This document shows, piece by piece, positions 12,299-22,984 of a DNA stretch of 64,000 nt. Below the pieces are notes generated by a model. That model was not told where the DNA came from. It ran no database searches and worked only from the letters and a program-made list of their open reading frames with translations. The first letter of the stretch is position 1; the number at the start of each line of letters is the position of its first letter. The position numbers and the translations under genes are program-made. This DNA is from Helianthus annuus. Lineage: Eukaryota > Streptophyta > Magnoliopsida > Asterales > Asteraceae. The stretch is from the NCBI RefSeq assembly GCF_002127325.2, contig NC_035449.2, positions 144,870,946 through 144,934,945 on the forward strand, written 5' to 3'.

Positions 12299-13048
12299 AA
12301 GTGAAAGGACATTCAGACAATGGAGGACATGCTTAGAGCTTGTGTAATTGATTTCGGAGGTAATTGGGATGATCACTTACCATTAATTGAATTCTCTTAC
12401 AATAACAGTTATCACAAAAGTATCAATGCTGCACCATTCGAAGCACTTTATGGACGAAAGTGCCGAACCCCAGTCTGTTGGGCAGAAATTGGGGAAAAGC
12501 AACTATCCGAACCTGAGATAGTACAAGAAATAACCGACAAGATCATTCAAGTCAAGGAATGACTAAAAGCAGCACGTGATCGACAAAAGAGTTATGCAGA
12601 TAACAGGCGAAAACCGTTGGAATTTCAAGTAGGAGACAAAGTATTATTGAAAGTCTCTCCTTGGAAAGGAGTTGTAAGATTCATCAAAAGGGGAAAGCTA
12701 AGCCCCAGGTATGTTGGACCTTTTGAGATTATTAGAAGAATAGGACCTGTAGCCTATCAGCTACAACTGCCAGAGGAAATGGCAGGAATACATGATATAT
12801 TTCATGTATCTAATCTCAAGAAATGCTTAGTTGATGAATCGCTGATGGTACCTCTTAAGGATATAGAGGTAAATGAACAACTTAAATTTGTAGAAAGACC
12901 TCTACAAATTGAAGACAGGAAAGTTAAGAATCTCAAACACAAGAGACTAGTTCTGGTCAAAGTGAAATGGGACTCCAAAAGAGGACCAGAGTATACATGG
13001 GAGCTTGAATCAGAAATGCAAAGGAAATATCCACACTTGTTCCAGTAG
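12299..13048 (+). pseudogene. Duplicated integrase core end plus chromodomain
   Basis: This repeats 9928-10677. It encodes the end of the integrase core ([16 protein letters not shown], then [12 protein letters not shown] and [14 protein letters not shown]), an in-frame TGA at 12559-12561 shared with the first copy, the basic [13 protein letters not shown] region, and a chromodomain-like tail ending [14 protein letters not shown]...KYPHLFQ. It has no upstream catalytic residues. The shared stop shows the parent was already a pseudogene when duplicated. Confidence 0.85.
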
Positions 13049-13084
13049 ATCTCGAGGACGAGCTCTAAAATAAGGTGGGGAGGA

Positions 13085-14413
13085 TATAACAACCCTCCTA
13101 AAATAATCCGACACCCTAATATATTCTAAAATGTCCCAATATGTCCTAAAATACACCCCATATACGAAAACGGACCCCGAATACCTTTATTTTTATAAAA
13201 ATTAAATAAAAACAAAAATAATTGGGCTATCGCGGGGCGCGAAGCCCTTAGCTACCTTTTACGCGGGTCGTGACAGATAGGCCACCAGGCTTAACCCGGT
13301 GCCGCCATGTGTCGGGCTCGTGGCGAAGCTAGTTCGATGACTGGGCCAGGCTAGGGCCTACCCAGCCTACTACACGGGCTGCATAGCCCTTGGCTACGTC
13401 CTTCGCGGGCCGCGAGGGAAGGCGAAAGGTCTCCTATAAATAGAGGCCTTCAGTCTTCAGTCGAACTCGCTCATTCCTTTCTTTCTCTCTCGAATTTCTA
13501 TAGAGTTAAAGTCATTTTTGGGCATAATACCCCCCTAAATAATGAAGTTCTGCTCCGTTGTAAGTATCATAACCCCGGTTACGTATTAGATACGCTGCCT
13601 GATTGATCTAGGGTTCCGTAACGGCTGTCGAGGTTCTGCCCGACGCAGTCGTTGGAGTACCGTCTCGGGGAGGGTATTACTAATGGAAATATTGGGTTAT
13701 CATACTAACGTGTGTGCATTTGTGTAATTTGTAGATAATCACCAGGAAACCCTAAAGGAAAACCTAAGACAACAATGTGAGTAATCTCCTTTTTGCAAAT
13801 TGTTTTTACAAAACCTCACACAATTAATAATATATTAAACAGTTATTGAGTATTTGTATTCTACAATTATCGTCCGTATGTTGGGGTTTTGTATACAAAA
13901 TTTGTTACTACCTTGCGAGGAGTAACATGACCACAAGTCAGGTTGAAAGTACCGTGGGTGGTAATTAAGTAGATGGAAACAAATGTAATTGCGCGACCGC
14001 CATCAATACTGTACAATGGTTTTTACTAAACTTGATTAAACTAATATTTACTCACCAGTATTTCTCACTGACAAAATGTTTTTAAACGCGTTTCAGGTAA
14101 CAAAATGTGAAAGCCAAATAGAAGCCAGCTGGACAGCACTGAAGGCTTGGAAAAGTGGCTATAAAGTTACCTAAAATAAAGAGATGTTTTATTTAATAAA
14201 ATAGGGCTTATTCCTATGAAAATGTGTGTACTTAAAACTTGGGATTTCTCCCACGTGTTTAATATTATGAAAATGTGGTATTTTACTCTGATAAAATATT
14301 TCCTAACTATGGTCCTGATGAAATTTCCGCTACCAAAATGATAAACATGAATACCACCGAAACTGGCCGCGGCCGCTCGTTCCCGGGTTTGTTAGGGAAC
14401 GGAGGTTGCGACA
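13085..14413 (+). repeat. Chromovirus LTR, copy 2 (1,329 bp)
   Basis: Second copy of the LTR at 10714-12042, offset by 2,371 bp, with its own TATA box at 13435 and palindrome cluster at about 13230-13415. It is followed by a primer site and native gag. Confidence 0.88.
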
Positions 14414-14418
14414 GCGGG

Positions 14419-14430
14419 TGGTATCAGAGC
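14419..14430 (+). other. Primer binding site, chromovirus copy 2
   Basis: TGGTATCAGAGC five bases after LTR copy 2. Confidence 0.85.
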
Positions 14431-14566
14431 TAAGCCACTGATTCAGCCACAGAAGTGTTCTGCTGACACCAATAGTTATCTAAAGTGTTAGGAAAATTTC
14501 TACAGAACTACGTGCATATTTGTATTTTATTGTTGTGTGTTATTTGACTATTTGTTAGTTTACAGT

Positions 14567-15158
14567 ATGAGCGACCAAGGACCTTCCGACGCGTATCGTC
14601 AATTGTCCAGCTCGCCTAGGAGAGAAGGCACCCCTTCACAACCTGCCCTCTCAGGGTATTCAGCTGACAATGAAGATGGGATATTCGTGTTTAAAGGCTC
14701 AGTCTGTAGAGCCATTCCCTCCTAAAAAGAGAGGATGGTTCAGTAGGGGAGCGCATGAACGTAGGAAAAGAATGAAAAAGTTACAACAGCAGCGAGCCCT
14801 AGCAGCCGCTAAAAGAGAAACAGATGCCCACACACATGATATGCTTAATAGGAGTTTACCAATTTCCATATCCTAGCAACCACAGCTGCCGACCCTAACT
14901 TGGAGCAACTGATAGCACCCAAACCCCTACCACTGTTTCCCACCCAGCCAATGGAAATAGAAAACAACCCAGAAAATCAAATCCAAATGCATGATTTTAA
15001 CCCAGAGGAGATACCTAGGATACCAGCACCCAATCCCTTAGACCCAGACTACGACCCGTGGTTAGATGAGCATAGGGATTACCAGCAGCGATACCCAATA
15101 CCAGAAGATGAACCCATGCCGAATCTAGCAGCCTACCGAGGTTTGGACCCTCTAGATC
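14567..15158 (+). pseudogene. Chromovirus gag, 5' part (frameshifted)
   Basis: The ATG at 14567 follows the primer site and leader and starts MSDQGPSDAYRQL. The reading frame shifts near 14675 (continuing with PPKKRGWFSRGAHERRKR) and again near 14875 before an acidic, Pro/Asn-rich stretch (EIPRIPAPNPLDPDYDPWLDE). At 15158 a solo LTR interrupts it; coding continues at 18731. No zinc knuckle remains, because the sequence breaks off before the gag C-terminus. Confidence 0.7.
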
Positions 15159-17934
15159 TGTCACACCCCGATATTTCCACGTATTACCGGTGGGCCCGGT
15201 GGGGAGTATCGTGACGTAGTTGATATCATCACAATCAAACAACACAAATTTTAATGCACAGCGGAAGTAAAAGATAGATTTATTTCAACCGGATAAAATT
15301 GTAATATTAAATATCACAAACAGTTGAAACAGATCCACAGGCGGATCAAAATAAAGAGGAAACTTTGTTCAACAGACTTTAATGCATCCAAGATTGCGAG
15401 ACTCTTATTGATGCTAAGGAGAGGCCAGCCTATTACGAGTGGTACCTGCACTTAGCCTTTTTTGGAAAATAAGTCAGTTTACACTGGTAAATACAATTTA
15501 ACTGACTCATTTTGAAAATGTTTAAAATTGATTTGAATGCATGGCATAAAAGATTTTTATAACTTGGGATAATTATTTGTAAATAATCTTGTAAAAGAAT
15601 TACATGTCTGTTATGCGTTCAGTAGCCCGGTTCATGCCGGGTTAAAGATTAATAGACACACCACATAGTATAGTCCTGCGGCGAGATTTTTTCGTACCGG
15701 CGGTTATACCTTATTAATTATAAATACACTGACGGGTGTACGCCTACACCTGTGTGCTAAGGTCGTGGCCATTCTTTGAATGATGCCAAGGATATCCGGG
15801 ATATGGTCATTAAATTCCCAAAGGCGTTAAACAAACAAAGCCAAATTTTTAAACGGATCATCTTGATAATACTTAACCACCAAACGGTTAAGGTTAAATG
15901 CCCGACCAAGCGGTATTTTATATACCGTACCCCAAGCCCTTATAAGGGAAAATAAGTTAAAAGTATTTACCTAAGCAAATTTATACAATTTATCCCAGCC
16001 GTATATCACCAAGCAAGTACAGATAGCTTTTACTGGGCTCCTAAATCTGGAATGAAGGTTTTTAATAACCTATTAGATTTCTAACGGGTCTTTGATTTAG
16101 CATAAGCTTAGACCGGTTAGTTTTTAAAGAAGAATACGGTTCAAACACATGATAAAGCGAAGACTGGAATAGAATGAGATTTAGACCTGACAAGTTTGGA
16201 TACTTGTATAATATGGGTAAACTAAACACATTCTGGATTTTGAGACAAAAATGATATGGTTTGACCCGTTTCGGCTAATATATGCAAACTAGTTACATAA
16301 GCCGATCCGAACGCGAAAAGTATGTAACGGGTAACCAAATGAATCACATACAAGTTTCCTAAGTTAATATGCTTTAAATATGTTGTGACATCAGTAAGAT
16401 ATCTTCTATTATGCCCAAAATGATTTTAAACTCAAACTATGCCCCGTAAGGGCATTTTGGTCATTTAAAAGGTTATAAAAGAGTTTAAATAGTAATCTGA
16501 GTTACAGGTCTGATATAAATAGTAAAAATACTTAGTTTAATAAATTATATCAGTAGGATATCATATATATGTGAAATTTATTAATTATAACTACACCATG
16601 CACCGTAGGGGCATTTTGGTAATTTCACATAAGCCTAAAAGGTCAAAAATGAAAACCTGAGTTTAAAACTTTTGCTTACTATTAAAATATAAAAATTTAC
16701 TGAATATATCAGTAGGCACCAAACCTTATATGTTTAAAAATAGTTTTAATACATACTATGCGTTAAAAACGCTTAAAAAGGCGATTTGGAGCCATTTTCC
16801 AGGTTTTCAAAGGATAGCTGATATTTTTATTAATCCAGAAGGCTCAAAATAATTTATTTATCATATTAGATCAGTAGAAAAAGGTTTGGTGTCAAAAATA
16901 TTTGTAAAACTCATTTTATAGCACAAAAGGGCAAAACCGACAATAACCGAACTAAGCTTAGAACTCTAAGTTATGCTTAGCCTAAAAATAAATAAAAATC
17001 TCCAAAAAATCCCAAAATATTATATTATATCAGTAGGTAAAAAGTTTGGTATCAAAAATTGGGTTTAGATAGGCTATATGCTAATTATGCCATTTAATTA
17101 CTAAAAAGCTTTCTAATTACGCTAATGAGCATAACTCTTAATCTAGACCTAAAACTGATGTCAAATTTTAGGTGCAAGTTTATAAACCAGTAACTAAGTT
17201 GTCTACTCTTTTACATTTTCATAAATCATATTTTAAGGTCATTTGGGCATAATGGTCAACACTTAAGCATTTAACGGAAACATGCATGTGAATCGGATAA
17301 CTAGTGAATCAAGTTGTATAATCTCAGAGGGTTATACTAACATGAAACCTAGTCCTAAATAAGCTCTAAGGCACATCTAAACTATGCTTAAACGGGTTAG
17401 AACTGAAAGTCAAAGCAGAAGTCAAACTATGCGACTTTCGGTCCCGAACCGAGTCTGAACTGAAAATTGTCGGGGTGAACATGTTTAGACATGTTCTTAC
17501 ATTAATTACCAAGTTATTTTAATGATAAAACAGGTTGCATGTATCCTACATTGCTAATTATGCATTAATTTGAAAATAAGCTTTCAGTTGACTTTTTAAA
17601 GTTAACTTTGACCCGACAATTGACATAGTTAGAGTGGGAATCAGAGAGTACCCTTTTAAGGGTTTGTTACCCACATAATTACCTATTCATAGGTATTTTT
17701 AATTCGAGATTTGACCGGGTAATTATTGATTAATCTCGAAGTCAAACCTTAATTACGATGGTTTGACTTTTAGCTAATTAACTAAGCTAAACTGAATTAA
17801 AGAGGATTAAGGACACTTACAAGAGTCCTAAGTATGCTTATGGATTCTAAGAGAAGTTGGTTGCTGACCAGAGAGCTCCAGAGATCAGTTGAAAAGAGTT
17901 TGAATGAAGTGAACAAAAATGGTTGCAACTACAT

Positions 17935-17946
17935 TCCTTTATATAG
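17935..17946 (-). promoter_or_regulatory. TATA box of the solo LTR (minus strand)
   Basis: On the minus strand the sequence reads CTATATAAAGG. It lies downstream, in the minus direction, of the palindrome cluster at 18122-18247, the usual order of upstream elements then TATA. Confidence 0.5.
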
Positions 17947-18121
17947 TGAACCCAAATGCACAAGATGATGCCAAACTAGTCCACATGAGTTGCAAGATCA
18001 TCCTTGGTGTCCCTATAATGCCAAAACTAGTTGCTGGAGCCCCAGGATTCGTATACCACTCAAGTAAGGCGGTGCAACAGGCTGAACAGGCATCTGTCCA
18101 TTTTCTGCTGCCAGCGACTGT

Positions 18122-18247
18122 CTTACGGATTGTAAGCACCTCTTACGGACCGTAAGCCCTTGGCCTTGCGGTCCGTAACCGACCTTGGATTATATCGCCC
18201 AGTTGCAGCGCTTGCGGACCGTAAGCCTAAGGCCATACGGTCCGTAT
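18122..18247. promoter_or_regulatory. Cluster of five CTTACGG-W-CCGTAAG palindromes
   Basis: Instances begin at about 18122 (CTTACGGATTGTAAG), 18142 (CTTACGGACCGTAAG), 18166 (TTGCGGTCCGTAA), 18211 (CTTGCGGACCGTAAG) and 18235 (ATACGGTCCGTAT). Half-sites meet at a single A/T base. They lie about 180-300 bp upstream of the minus-strand TATA box, where activator sites would be expected. What binds is unknown. Confidence 0.6.
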
Positions 18248-18730
18248 CCGTTGACCAGAATCCAAAAACTTGCAAACTTTAAGGTTTTGACCATGCAACT
18301 TTCTTAGTCTGAATCTTGGGTCTTTTAATCAATGTAGGGACCATGAATTCAGTCTTTGCATGTCTAGCCATGCACTTACACAACTTGGATTCTTATGGGA
18401 AGTTTGGCCATGCATTTCAACTAAAGTTCAATTCTTTAGATCAAGAATTTTAAATCATGAATTTGTAGTAACATTTTAAAGAACCCAAATTCTTTATGGA
18501 TTGAATTTATTTATTTAGGAATAACCGGCTAAATATATCAGGTTTTATCATAACGATTTAATGGTCTTGGGATTCATAACTTGGGTCGATCAGAGGTATT
18601 TTAATAACATGTCGCCCTTTTTAAAATCCTACCATACATCTTTTATTGGATCCGGGTTCCTGACACGTTTATCTGACATGACACGTGTCTTTATTTCATT
18701 GGGTATGATTTTACGAGGTGTTACAAGATC

Positions 18731-18981
18731 CCTACTATGATAACGATGAATACATTAGGGAAATTTTAGAGAATCCATACCCGTACCAGGAAGCCATGCC
18801 CCAGTTCCCAATCCCAGTCCCAGCACCTGCACCCCCAATGAGTGCAGAAAATGTGCAAGAGCTCCGAACCTTCGGAGAAGAGATTTTAGAAAGTAGCGGG
18901 AGGATGAGACAGGTTGGAGAGCGACTTGTCTGGAAGTACGACGAGTGCAATATGGAGTTCTGGATGAACCCATATCCGTGA
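18731..18981 (+). pseudogene. Chromovirus gag, continuation after the solo LTR
   Basis: The frame continues from 15158 across the AGATC duplication: acidic and Pro-rich sequence (PQFPIPVPAPAPP) then a charged helical stretch (ELRTFGEEILESSGRMRQV) with a stop at 18979-18981. The retroelement sequence ends near 18996, where unrelated F-box-like sequence begins. The capsid core, zinc knuckle and the rest of the element are missing. Confidence 0.65.
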
Positions 18982-18997
18982 TGGTGATGGTTAGGCT

Positions 18998-19720
18998 ATC
19001 TTTCAACTCCGAAGTTTGCTAGGAATCATTGTCACTTCATGCGAATATTAGGTGACCATAAAATATTTGATGTTGACCGATCATCGTGTGCGATTCGTTA
19101 TGTGGATCATGAATCACCTAAATGTATGTTAGGCACTGATGTTCAAATTCCCTTCGACGCTCGTCTATGCAATGTTTTATTTCTAGCAAGTTTGGATGGG
19201 ATGGTATGTGTTTGCCTAATCAATACTCATGAATTGGTTTTTGGATTCCACTCATCTGTTCAAGAAGGTATCAAATTCTAATTGTCAGGGGTTTACAGTG
19301 TGGATGATGATAGTCTCGGGTTTTATGTCGACTCTTCTGGCGATTACACTATTGTGGACATTAAACGCATATATATATCAAGTTGACTGTTAACATTTAT
19401 TTAGTTAGAGAAGGTTCATGGTCAACTCTTAAGTTCTTAAAATACAGTCCATATGATGTTCTAGAGACGTTTTGTGCAAATAGTTAATCATGTAGGATTC
19501 CCAGATACAATGAGTGTGGAAGCTATAGGTCAGTTGGTTAGTATGCGAGATGAACTTCACATGTCGGTTAGTATTGGAATGTTTAGCATAGATGTTCAAA
19601 TGTGGAAACTGCAAAATGAAACCTGGTCAAAAGTGTTTTCTTTTCTTCCCAGTGTATCTATGCCATTGCTGAATGGGTCATCTATGCACTATGTTAATCG
19701 AAATAGCAAGTTAATTATAG
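18998..19720 (+). pseudogene. F-box-associated-domain-like gene relic
   Basis: Translation from 18998 gives LSTPKFARNHCHFMRILGD, typical of the segment just after an F-box in plant F-box proteins, followed by a beta-rich stretch (FLASLDGMVCVCL) like the F-box-associated domain. The frame stops at 19279 but continues in sense (LSGVYSVDDDSLGFYVD), and the segment 19474-19725 contains a VWMLQ-like core (MWKLQNETWSKVF) typical of the same domain. The F-box itself is missing and several frames are needed. Assignment rests on remembered motif style, so it is moderate. It may be a truncated host gene into which the chromovirus inserted. Confidence 0.5.
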
Positions 19721-19739
19721 TATAGAATGGGGTGAGGTT

Positions 19740-20075
19740 GTTGAGATAAATGTAAGGACAAAGAAGATGAACGGTTTTTTTTTTCCTATCATCTTTACTC
19801 AAGGCATCAATGGTGCAATCTATACTGAAACAATAGTTTCACCACATGTTTACTTATGGTATATTCTTTAGTTGTTTTATTGTTTTCGTTGTGTTATGCT
19901 ACTTACTATTAGGCTGGACGGTATGGGGACCGTCCCCGGAGCGTCGCGGCCCGTCGCCGCCTTGCACACTAGTTCCACCCCTCCGTCGTCATCTCAATCG
20001 TCGACCCTGGGACGATGGGGACGGTCGCTAAAGACAAAAATTGATGCCTCTCCCATCTCACACATACACATACAT

Positions 20076-20111
<36 letters not shown>
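19740..20111. other. Spacer with GC-rich patch and (TA)n tract
   Basis: After the F-box relic there is a GC-rich patch at 19915-20030 with repeated GGACGGT/ACCGTCC words (GGGGACCGTCCCC is a palindrome), then CACATACACATACATACA and (TA)n at 20081-20111. No gene is seen. Confidence 0.4.
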
Positions 20112-20114
<3 letters not shown>

Positions 20115-20721
20115 GGGTTCATTTGAGAAGAATCTTCTTATAAGAAGAAAAATAAATTAATCTAGACCCTATATTTTTTTGATCAATGGTTGTGAATCAA
20201 GATATAACTTTTATCTACTTTTAATTAATGCTTTAATTAATAAGGGTATGATAGACATTTTCATGTAAAATATTAATAAATATTATAAAGAGTTACTCAA
20301 ATCTAATTAATGCCACCATAATTTCCTCCTTCATCACCATTAATACACCAATTTTATTAGAAATGACAAAACTATTTAAAAATGTTGTGTCCTACACATA
20401 TTTTATTACGAGTCAGCAAAATTATTTAAAAATGTTATGGTCCTACACATTTTGTAGCTTACACCAAAACATTGTCTTTATGGTGTAGGAAACAATGTTT
20501 TTATGGTGTAGGAGACGTTGAATATGTAGGATCATGTGCATGATTGTTTTTATTGTGTAAGATGCAAAACTATTTTATAGGATAACTCTTTAAATAATTA
20601 GGGTTCATTAATTTGAATAACATAAATAAATGATAGACTCATTAAATGATTTGTTCAAATTACCTATGTACCCTTTATTCTTTTTATTCTTAATTTGTAA
20701 TTTCTTCTTATTTGAACTCTC

Positions 20722-20724
<3 letters not shown>
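20112..20724. mobile_element. TIR element A bounded by (TA)n, about 613 bp
   Basis: The left end reads TATATAGGGGGGTTCATTTGAG and the right end, reverse-complemented, TATATAGTGGAGAGTTCAAA, both followed by AAGAAGAA-type sequence. Long (TA)n tracts flank it (20081-20111 and 20725-20752). There is no coding capacity. It is compatible with a Micron-like or other TA-targeting MITE; the superfamily is not settled. Confidence 0.6.
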
Positions 20725-20752
<28 letters not shown>

Positions 20753-21486
20753 GGTAGAGGATCCTGTAAAAAAGGCCTAAAGTGTGAGAAAGGTAAGAAA
20801 GAATCTCAGTCATTAGATCTTTTGATCTAATGGTTGAGATCAATAGGGACCAAATTGTAAAATATTTTCGTTAATTTGGACTGATTTGAAATATTTAGGG
20901 CCAATATAGTCTTTTAAACCCACTAGAAATTAGGTAATGCACATGTAACTTCCCCCCGTCTTTTTTAAACGTCAATAACTTTTTATACGTAACTTTTTTA
21001 AAAAAAAAAATTACACCATAATAACGAGCGTTTTTTTATCTTTAATATGAGTACCATATTGCTATACTTATATAGAGAAAAAAATATGTTTCAATCAGAT
21101 GTTTAGTCAATGAATGATGTTATATACTTGCTGAATGGTGTTATATACTTGCTGAATGGTTTATATACTTACTGAATGGTGTTATATACTTGCTGAATGG
21201 TGTTATATACTTTCTGAATGGTGTTATATACTTGCTGAATGATGTTATATACTTGCTGAATGGTGTTCTATACTTGCTGAATGGTGTTATATACTTACTG
21301 AATGGTGTTATATACTTGCTGAATGGTGTTATATACTTCCTATAATTAAGGTGGCGGTTATGAGAAGTTTTTAATTAATTGAATTAATGATAAAATTACT
21401 TGTTTACCCTTTTCAATTAATTTAGATCTAATGGCTGAGATTATTTCTTACCTTTCTCACACTTTTGGTCTTTTTTACAATAACCT

Positions 21487-21491
<5 letters not shown>
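20753..21491. mobile_element. TIR element B bounded by (TA)n, about 739 bp
   Basis: The first about 70 bp (GGTAGAGGATCCTGTAAAAA, then GTGTGAGAAAGGTAAGAAAG, ending near CATTAGATCT) match the reverse complement of the last about 70 bp (starting GGGTAAGGTTATTGTAAAAA) with few differences. (TA)n lies on both sides. The interior is AT-rich with a 21-bp minisatellite. No ORF is credible. Confidence 0.75.
21113..21345 (+). repeat. 21-bp minisatellite in element B
   Basis: About eleven copies of TGAATGGTGTTATATACTTGC (shown without its last base: TGAATGGTGTTATATACTTG) with few substitutions and one 3-bp deletion. Confidence 0.88.
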
Positions 21492-21522
<31 letters not shown>

Positions 21523-22704
21523 CAATGCTACACAAGAAACCCTTTATTTTTAGAAAACTTTGAAAACTCATTACTTGGCAAAGATTCATCCACGTGTGCA
21601 TCAAGAAGCTATTAACTCTTATAGCATATAAGGGTATATGTGTAATTTTATCCTAAAAGATCTTTTCTACTTTGAATTGACCAATATCATTTATTGCCTT
21701 TCACATCACTTGTACAACCCCCATTCCTTTTACCTTTTTATAAACTAATAAAGAAAATTTTCACTTGTTCTTCATCTACTTAATATCTTCATGTACGAGG
21801 TCCACCATTAAAGAACCATGGAGCTTCACTCCCACTACTTATTCCACGAGAATCAACACAAGATGTCAGATCGATCAATCCCTGATGAAGAGCGTGGTTT
21901 TGTGATGAAGATGTTAATATATGAAGTCAGATCCACGTGAAAACCCCTTCCAGATCTTGTTCCATTCCCGTTTAGATCTCGTTTGTCCACATGTTTCATA
22001 ATGTTGTTACAGATCTGGATATTTGTGAGTTTTTTTACTTTTTTAGTTTATATAAAATATGATTTGTATATGTTGTTTCAGATCTTGATATTTGTGAGTT
22101 TTTTACACTCTTTTAGTTTTATGCAACATATGTTTTCATATATGTTTGATTCTGGGTATTTCGTATGGATTTTTCTGATTTTGTGGAGTTTATGTTAGTT
22201 GATAACTTGAGCATGTAGGTATGAACTTTTGAAAGATGATTATAATTTACAGTTCTATTATTCACACTTAAATATTGAACCAATAAAATATTGAATTTAA
22301 AAATGATATAGGTATAGACTTTATAAGATGATATTCAACGTATGGCTCCATTTTTTATACTTAAAATATCAAAAATTATTCATAAAACCTGGTTGTTAAT
22401 AGGTTTTTGCGTAATGGCTGTTTTAGAGATGAAACATGATTTTTTTTTTGTTAAAATGGTTCTTAAAAGTGGTAAATGTTTATGTAATTTGCAGGTTGGT
22501 TGCAGGTTTTCATTTTTGTGTTAAAAAGTTATGCTTGGTTTGCATATGAACTGATTTTTGGCCGTGTTGTGATGTAATTTGAGAAAAACATTGCAATTTA
22601 GCTAAAAAGTTGTGATGTTTGAGAAAAAGATTTTCTGGCTATGAATGTGTTAATAGTTATGTCTGGTTAACGACTTAACGGTTATCTTATCTTTTTGTTA
22701 TTAG

Positions 22705-22806
22705 GATGGTGATGGATACAAGGGAAACAAGATCCAATTCTCGGGACCGTTGGTTTCGTCAAACGTGCATCAGATGCTTAAGGATCATGACCATGTTTAT
22801 GTTACA
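22705..22806 (+). pseudogene. Captured exon fragment, CDC2-related kinase-like C-terminus
   Basis: After a T-rich tract ending TTATTAG the sequence reads DGDGYKGNKIQFSGPLV then HQMLKDHDH. This resembles the FSGPL...LKDHD segment in the C-terminal region of plant CDC2-related (IBS1/CRK1-type) protein kinases. It is about 30 codons long with a consensus-like 3' splice site before it. The assignment comes from memory of the motif and needs a search. Confidence 0.35.
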
Positions 22807-22984
22807 GCACAACACAACTAACACGTGTTATAGTTTGAACTTCAGGACATGCATTTGTTACATGTGACATGAAACCAATGTACAACGTAACACGTGTTAG
22901 TGCTATGTATTTTTGTTTACTAGTAATATGTAATGTGAGACTCTTCTTGTTTTCTCTAGTACACGATGTTAAAACGGTCTAGAC

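Larger units (their letters stand above)
12295..14665 (+). repeat. Tandem duplication, copy 2 (2,371 bp)
   Basis: Second copy of the unit at 9924-12294. Its left junction fuses the start of a gag gene (codons from ATG at 12196) to the middle of integrase, an order no retrotransposon has normally. Its right edge runs on into the native gag sequence, so this copy has the original downstream flank. Confidence 0.93.
15159..18725 (-). mobile_element. Solo LTR (3,567 bp), TSD AGATC
   Basis: The left end TGTCACACCCC and right end GGTGTTACA give TG...CA termini. The flanking pentamer AGATC is present at both 15154-15158 and 18726-18730, and the interrupted gag resumes directly after. There is no primer site, polypurine tract or ORF, so this is an LTR left by LTR-LTR recombination. 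Read on the minus strand it starts TGTAACACCTCG, the usual plant LTR start, and has a TATA box at about 17935-17945. Diverged internal repeats of about 160 bp centred on ATATCAGTAGG recur near 16390, 16547, 16704, 16866 and 17030. Confidence 0.9.
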
